NCBI GenBank assembly: GCA_902803185.1
Contig: CADCOV010000181.1
Location: 1 to 16,597, forward strand
DNA from: an uncultured Eubacteriales bacterium
GTDB taxonomy: Bacteria > Bacillota > Clostridia > Peptostreptococcales > Anaerovoracaceae
Length of the DNA: 16,597 bases
Direction of reading: 5' to 3'
The notes under the pieces are model-generated. The model saw nothing but the letters and a program-made list of their open reading frames with translations, searched no databases and had not been told where the DNA came from. Position 1 is the stretch's first letter. The number at the start of each line of letters is the position of its first letter. Below, piece by piece: positions 14,789-16,597 of the stretch. The position numbers and the translations under genes were made by a program.

Positions 14789-15890
14789 GGGTGACTCCTT
14801 CGTAGATGCGGTCCGTCGCGTTCGCCGGGCAGGCGGCCTTGGCGGCTTCGCCCATTGCGGCAAGGCGCTCAGGATCCTCGAGAAGCGTGAAGATCTCGTC
14901 CACCAGCTTCTCCGGCTCCACCTCCTCCTGCCGGTACAGCAGGGCGCCGCCGGCGTCGGCGATGGATTTCGCGTTATAGTACTGATGATCGTTCGCCGCC
15001 CATGGATACGGGATCAAAACCGACGCCCTGCCCGTGACGGCGACCTCCGCCATCGACAGCGCGCCTGACCGGCAGACCACCAGATCCGCCGCGGCGATGT
15101 AATTCGGCATGTCCTCGATGTAAGGATAGATGCGGATGTTGTCTCCTTTGACGCCCTCCTCCTCCGCCTGGGCGAGGACGCCGTCGTACCAGCGGTTGCC
15201 GGTGCCAAACAGCAGAGTATAGCCTTCCTTTCCGGCAATACGCTTCGCGTAATCCCAGGCGATATCGTTGATCGCCTTCGATCCGAGGCTGCCGCCGAAG
15301 GTGAAGAGCACCTTATCTCCCTGCGGGATCCCCAGTTTTTCCCTGGCGCTCTCCTTCGTCGTCGAGAGGAAGGCCGCCCGCACCGGGTTCCCGGTGAATT
15401 CCGTCTTGGAAGGGTCCTTGAAGGCCGCCTCCGCCCCGGAGATCCCCAAAAAGATCCGGTCGCAGAAGCGCTGCATGATCTTGTTGCCCAGGCCCGGACG
15501 GGCGTTCTGCTCGTGGATGTAGCACGGGACCTTGCGGGAATGGGCGCCGATGATGACCGGCACGCTGACGAACCCGCCGGTGCCGATGACCGCGTCCGGC
15601 CGGAACTCTTTGACGATGCCCCGGACCGCCCGGATCCCGGCCAGCGTCGCCTTGGAGGCCTTGAAAAACTCCTTGACCGTGTACCAGAAGCCCTCTTCCC
15701 TGTAGAACCAGCGGGCCGGGACCGCCCGGAAGGCGTAGCCGTTCTTCGGCACGATCTCCGACTCCATCCCGCCGGCCTCACCCAAAAACAGGATGTCCGA
15801 ATCCGGCTCTCTCTCTTTTATCTTTTCCGCGATGGCCAGCGCCGGGTACAGATGCCCGCCGGTGCCGCCGCCTGTCATGATCACTCTCAA
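14781..15890 (-). CDS. murG: MurG, UDP-GlcNAc:lipid I N-acetylglucosaminyltransferase
   Basis: MurG adds GlcNAc to lipid I to make lipid II on the inner face of the membrane. The 369-residue GT-B enzyme has the N-terminal glycine loop GGGTGGH (7-13) and the second loop GTGGFVSVPV (103-112). HEQN is at 126-129, FGGSLGS at 198-204, the UDP-GlcNAc site CRSGALSMAE at 273-282 and PYPWAANDHQ at 294-303. All are in normal order and length. The best start is TTG (15888-15890), giving LRVIMTGGG: it has AGGAGG eight bases upstream, while the GTG and ATG just inside would be too far away. That ribosome binding site overlaps the ftsW stop codon, so expression is probably coupled. The product feeds lipid II to FtsW, encoded just upstream. 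Confidence 0.96.
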   Translation of the reverse strand: MRVIMTGGGTGGHLYPALAIAEKIKEREPDSDILFLGEAGGMESEIVPKNGYAFRAVPARWFYREEGFWYTVKEFFKASKATLAGIRAVRGIVKEFRPDAVIGTGGFVSVPVIIGAHSRKVPCYIHEQNARPGLGNKIMQRFCDRIFLGISGAEAAFKDPSKTEFTGNPVRAAFLSTTKESAREKLGIPQGDKVLFTFGGSLGSKAINDIAWDYAKRIAGKEGYTLLFGTGNRWYDGVLAQAEEEGVKGDNIRIYPYIEDMPNYIAAADLVVCRSGALSMAEVAVTGRASVLIPYPWAANDHQYYNAKSIADAGGALLYRQEEVEPEKLVDEIFTLLEDPERLAAMGEAAKAACPANATDRIYEGVTRG

Positions 15891-15902
15891 ACCGATCTCC
15901 TC

Positions 15903-16597
15903 CTAGGCCCGCGCGCCCGCAAGCCCCTTTCCCTCCGGCTGTTCTTCCTCCGCGTACTGCGGCTGCCGCGAGATGTTCAGCACCATGCCCATCAAAGCCA
16001 TCAGGATCCACAGGGAATTGCCGCCGTAGCTGACGAACGGCAGGGCGATGCCCGTCGGCGGCATGGACGAGGTCACGACCGCCACGTTCAGCACGACCTG
16101 GGCGCCGATCATGATGCCCACGCCCGCGGCCAGCAGCATGCCGAAATCGTCCTTCGCCCGCATGGCGATGTAGAAGATGCGCCAGACGGTCAAAGCGTAG
16201 ATGATGAGCAGCGCCGCGATGCCGACGAACCCCAGCTCCTCGCCGATGATCGCCAGGATGAAGTCGTTCTGCGGCTCAGGCAGGTACAGGTTCTTCTGCA
16301 CGCTCTTGCCCAATCCCAGGCCGAACACGCCGCCGGTCCCCAGGGCCAGCAGGGACTGGACCACCTGGAAGCCCTCCCCCAGCGCATCCGCGAAAGGATC
16401 CGTGAAACTGACCACCCGCTGGTGCCAGTAACCTTTGTCGATGAAGGTGAGGTAGTAAGCGCCCGCTGCGCTGCCGGCCAGGATCACGCCGATCCAGCGC
16501 CACTGCATGCCCGCCACGAAGGCGAGGCCCACGGCGATGAGGAACACCGTGATCGCCGTCGACAGGTTCGGCTGCTTGACGATGAGGACGCAGCAGA
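15903..16597 (-). CDS. ftsW: FtsW/SpoVE SEDS peptidoglycan polymerase, C-terminal 231 residues (cut by window edge)
   Basis: SEDS proteins polymerise lipid II into glycan strands, and FtsW does so at the septum with its class B PBP partner. The visible part starts in a membrane segment with KQPNLSTAIT, the family's QP-S/T-A motif. It contains the large external loop with GLGLGKSVQKNLYLPEPQND and FILAIIGEELGF. The aspartate of NDFI is at the position equivalent to the catalytic one described in RodA. It ends with the conserved PFVSYGGNSLW and a last membrane helix, LMALMGMVLNISR, followed by a short charged tail. Next to murG, FtsW or the sporulation paralogue SpoVE fits better than RodA; the missing N-terminus prevents a firmer choice. 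murG begins 12 bases downstream. Confidence 0.94.
   Translation of the reverse strand, partial: CCVLIVKQPNLSTAITVFLIAVGLAFVAGMQWRWIGVILAGSAAGAYYLTFIDKGYWHQRVVSFTDPFADALGEGFQVVQSLLALGTGGVFGLGLGKSVQKNLYLPEPQNDFILAIIGEELGFVGIAALLIIYALTVWRIFYIAMRAKDDFGMLLAAGVGIMIGAQVVLNVAVVTSSMPPTGIALPFVSYGGNSLWILMALMGMVLNISRQPQYAEEEQPEGKGLAGARA

Noticed and set aside
14789..14863. 25-codon N-terminal extension of ftsQ
   Set aside because: It lies wholly inside murG. The GTG at 14788 has AAGGAG at correct spacing and overlaps the murG stop in the usual coupled manner.
1..16597. CRISPR arrays, insertion sequences, phage genes, tRNA or rRNA genes
   Set aside because: None seen on either strand. No spaced repeats, transposase motifs or tRNA-like cloverleaf sequences were recognised.

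Overview
The window is a gene-dense, GC-rich (roughly 60-65% by eye) stretch of chromosome in which every supported gene lies on the minus strand. Gene content (FtsQ/DivIB, ZapA, MutS2, YvcK/GlmR, GlmM, a YsgA-like SpoU methylase next to pheST) and clean AGGAGG-type ribosome binding sites point to a high-GC member of the Bacillota, most likely class Clostridia. No mobile element, CRISPR array, tRNA, rRNA or riboswitch was found. It looks like a core-genome region, not an island.

Read in transcription order (right to left): (1) The tail of a division and cell-wall (dcw) cluster: partial ftsW, murG and ftsQ, ended by a strong intrinsic terminator at 13959-13986. (2) A 317-base gene-free interval with a GC-rich inverted-repeat segment and an AT-rich segment. 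The AT-rich part holds an extended -10 promoter and repeated GTGTAATT elements. (3) ftsZ alone, with its own terminator at 12498-12520. (4) An apparent eight-gene operon of about 11 kb: SpoU methylase, pheS, pheT, zapA, mutS2, argS, a radical SAM protein and a TPR protein. Its gaps run from 43 bases down to a 4-base overlap, and it ends at a terminator at 1474-1515. (5) A promoter embedded in that terminator drives yvcK(glmR)-glmM, and glmM runs off the left edge.

The genes combine septum building (FtsW, MurG, FtsQ, FtsZ, ZapA), peptidoglycan precursor supply (GlmM, its probable regulator YvcK/GlmR, MurG), translation (PheST, ArgS, SpoU methylase) and MutS2. The order SpoU-pheS-pheT-zapA-mutS2 is a shortened form of the B. 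subtilis ysgA-pheS-pheT-rnhC-zapA-yshB-polX-mutS2 neighbourhood.

I did not find an obviously new multi-gene system. The most interesting points are the glmR-glmM pairing, the repeat array upstream of a stand-alone ftsZ, an 11-bp perfect inverted repeat inside mutS2, a radical SAM protein with CX4CX2C cysteine spacing, and a promoter overlapping a terminator.
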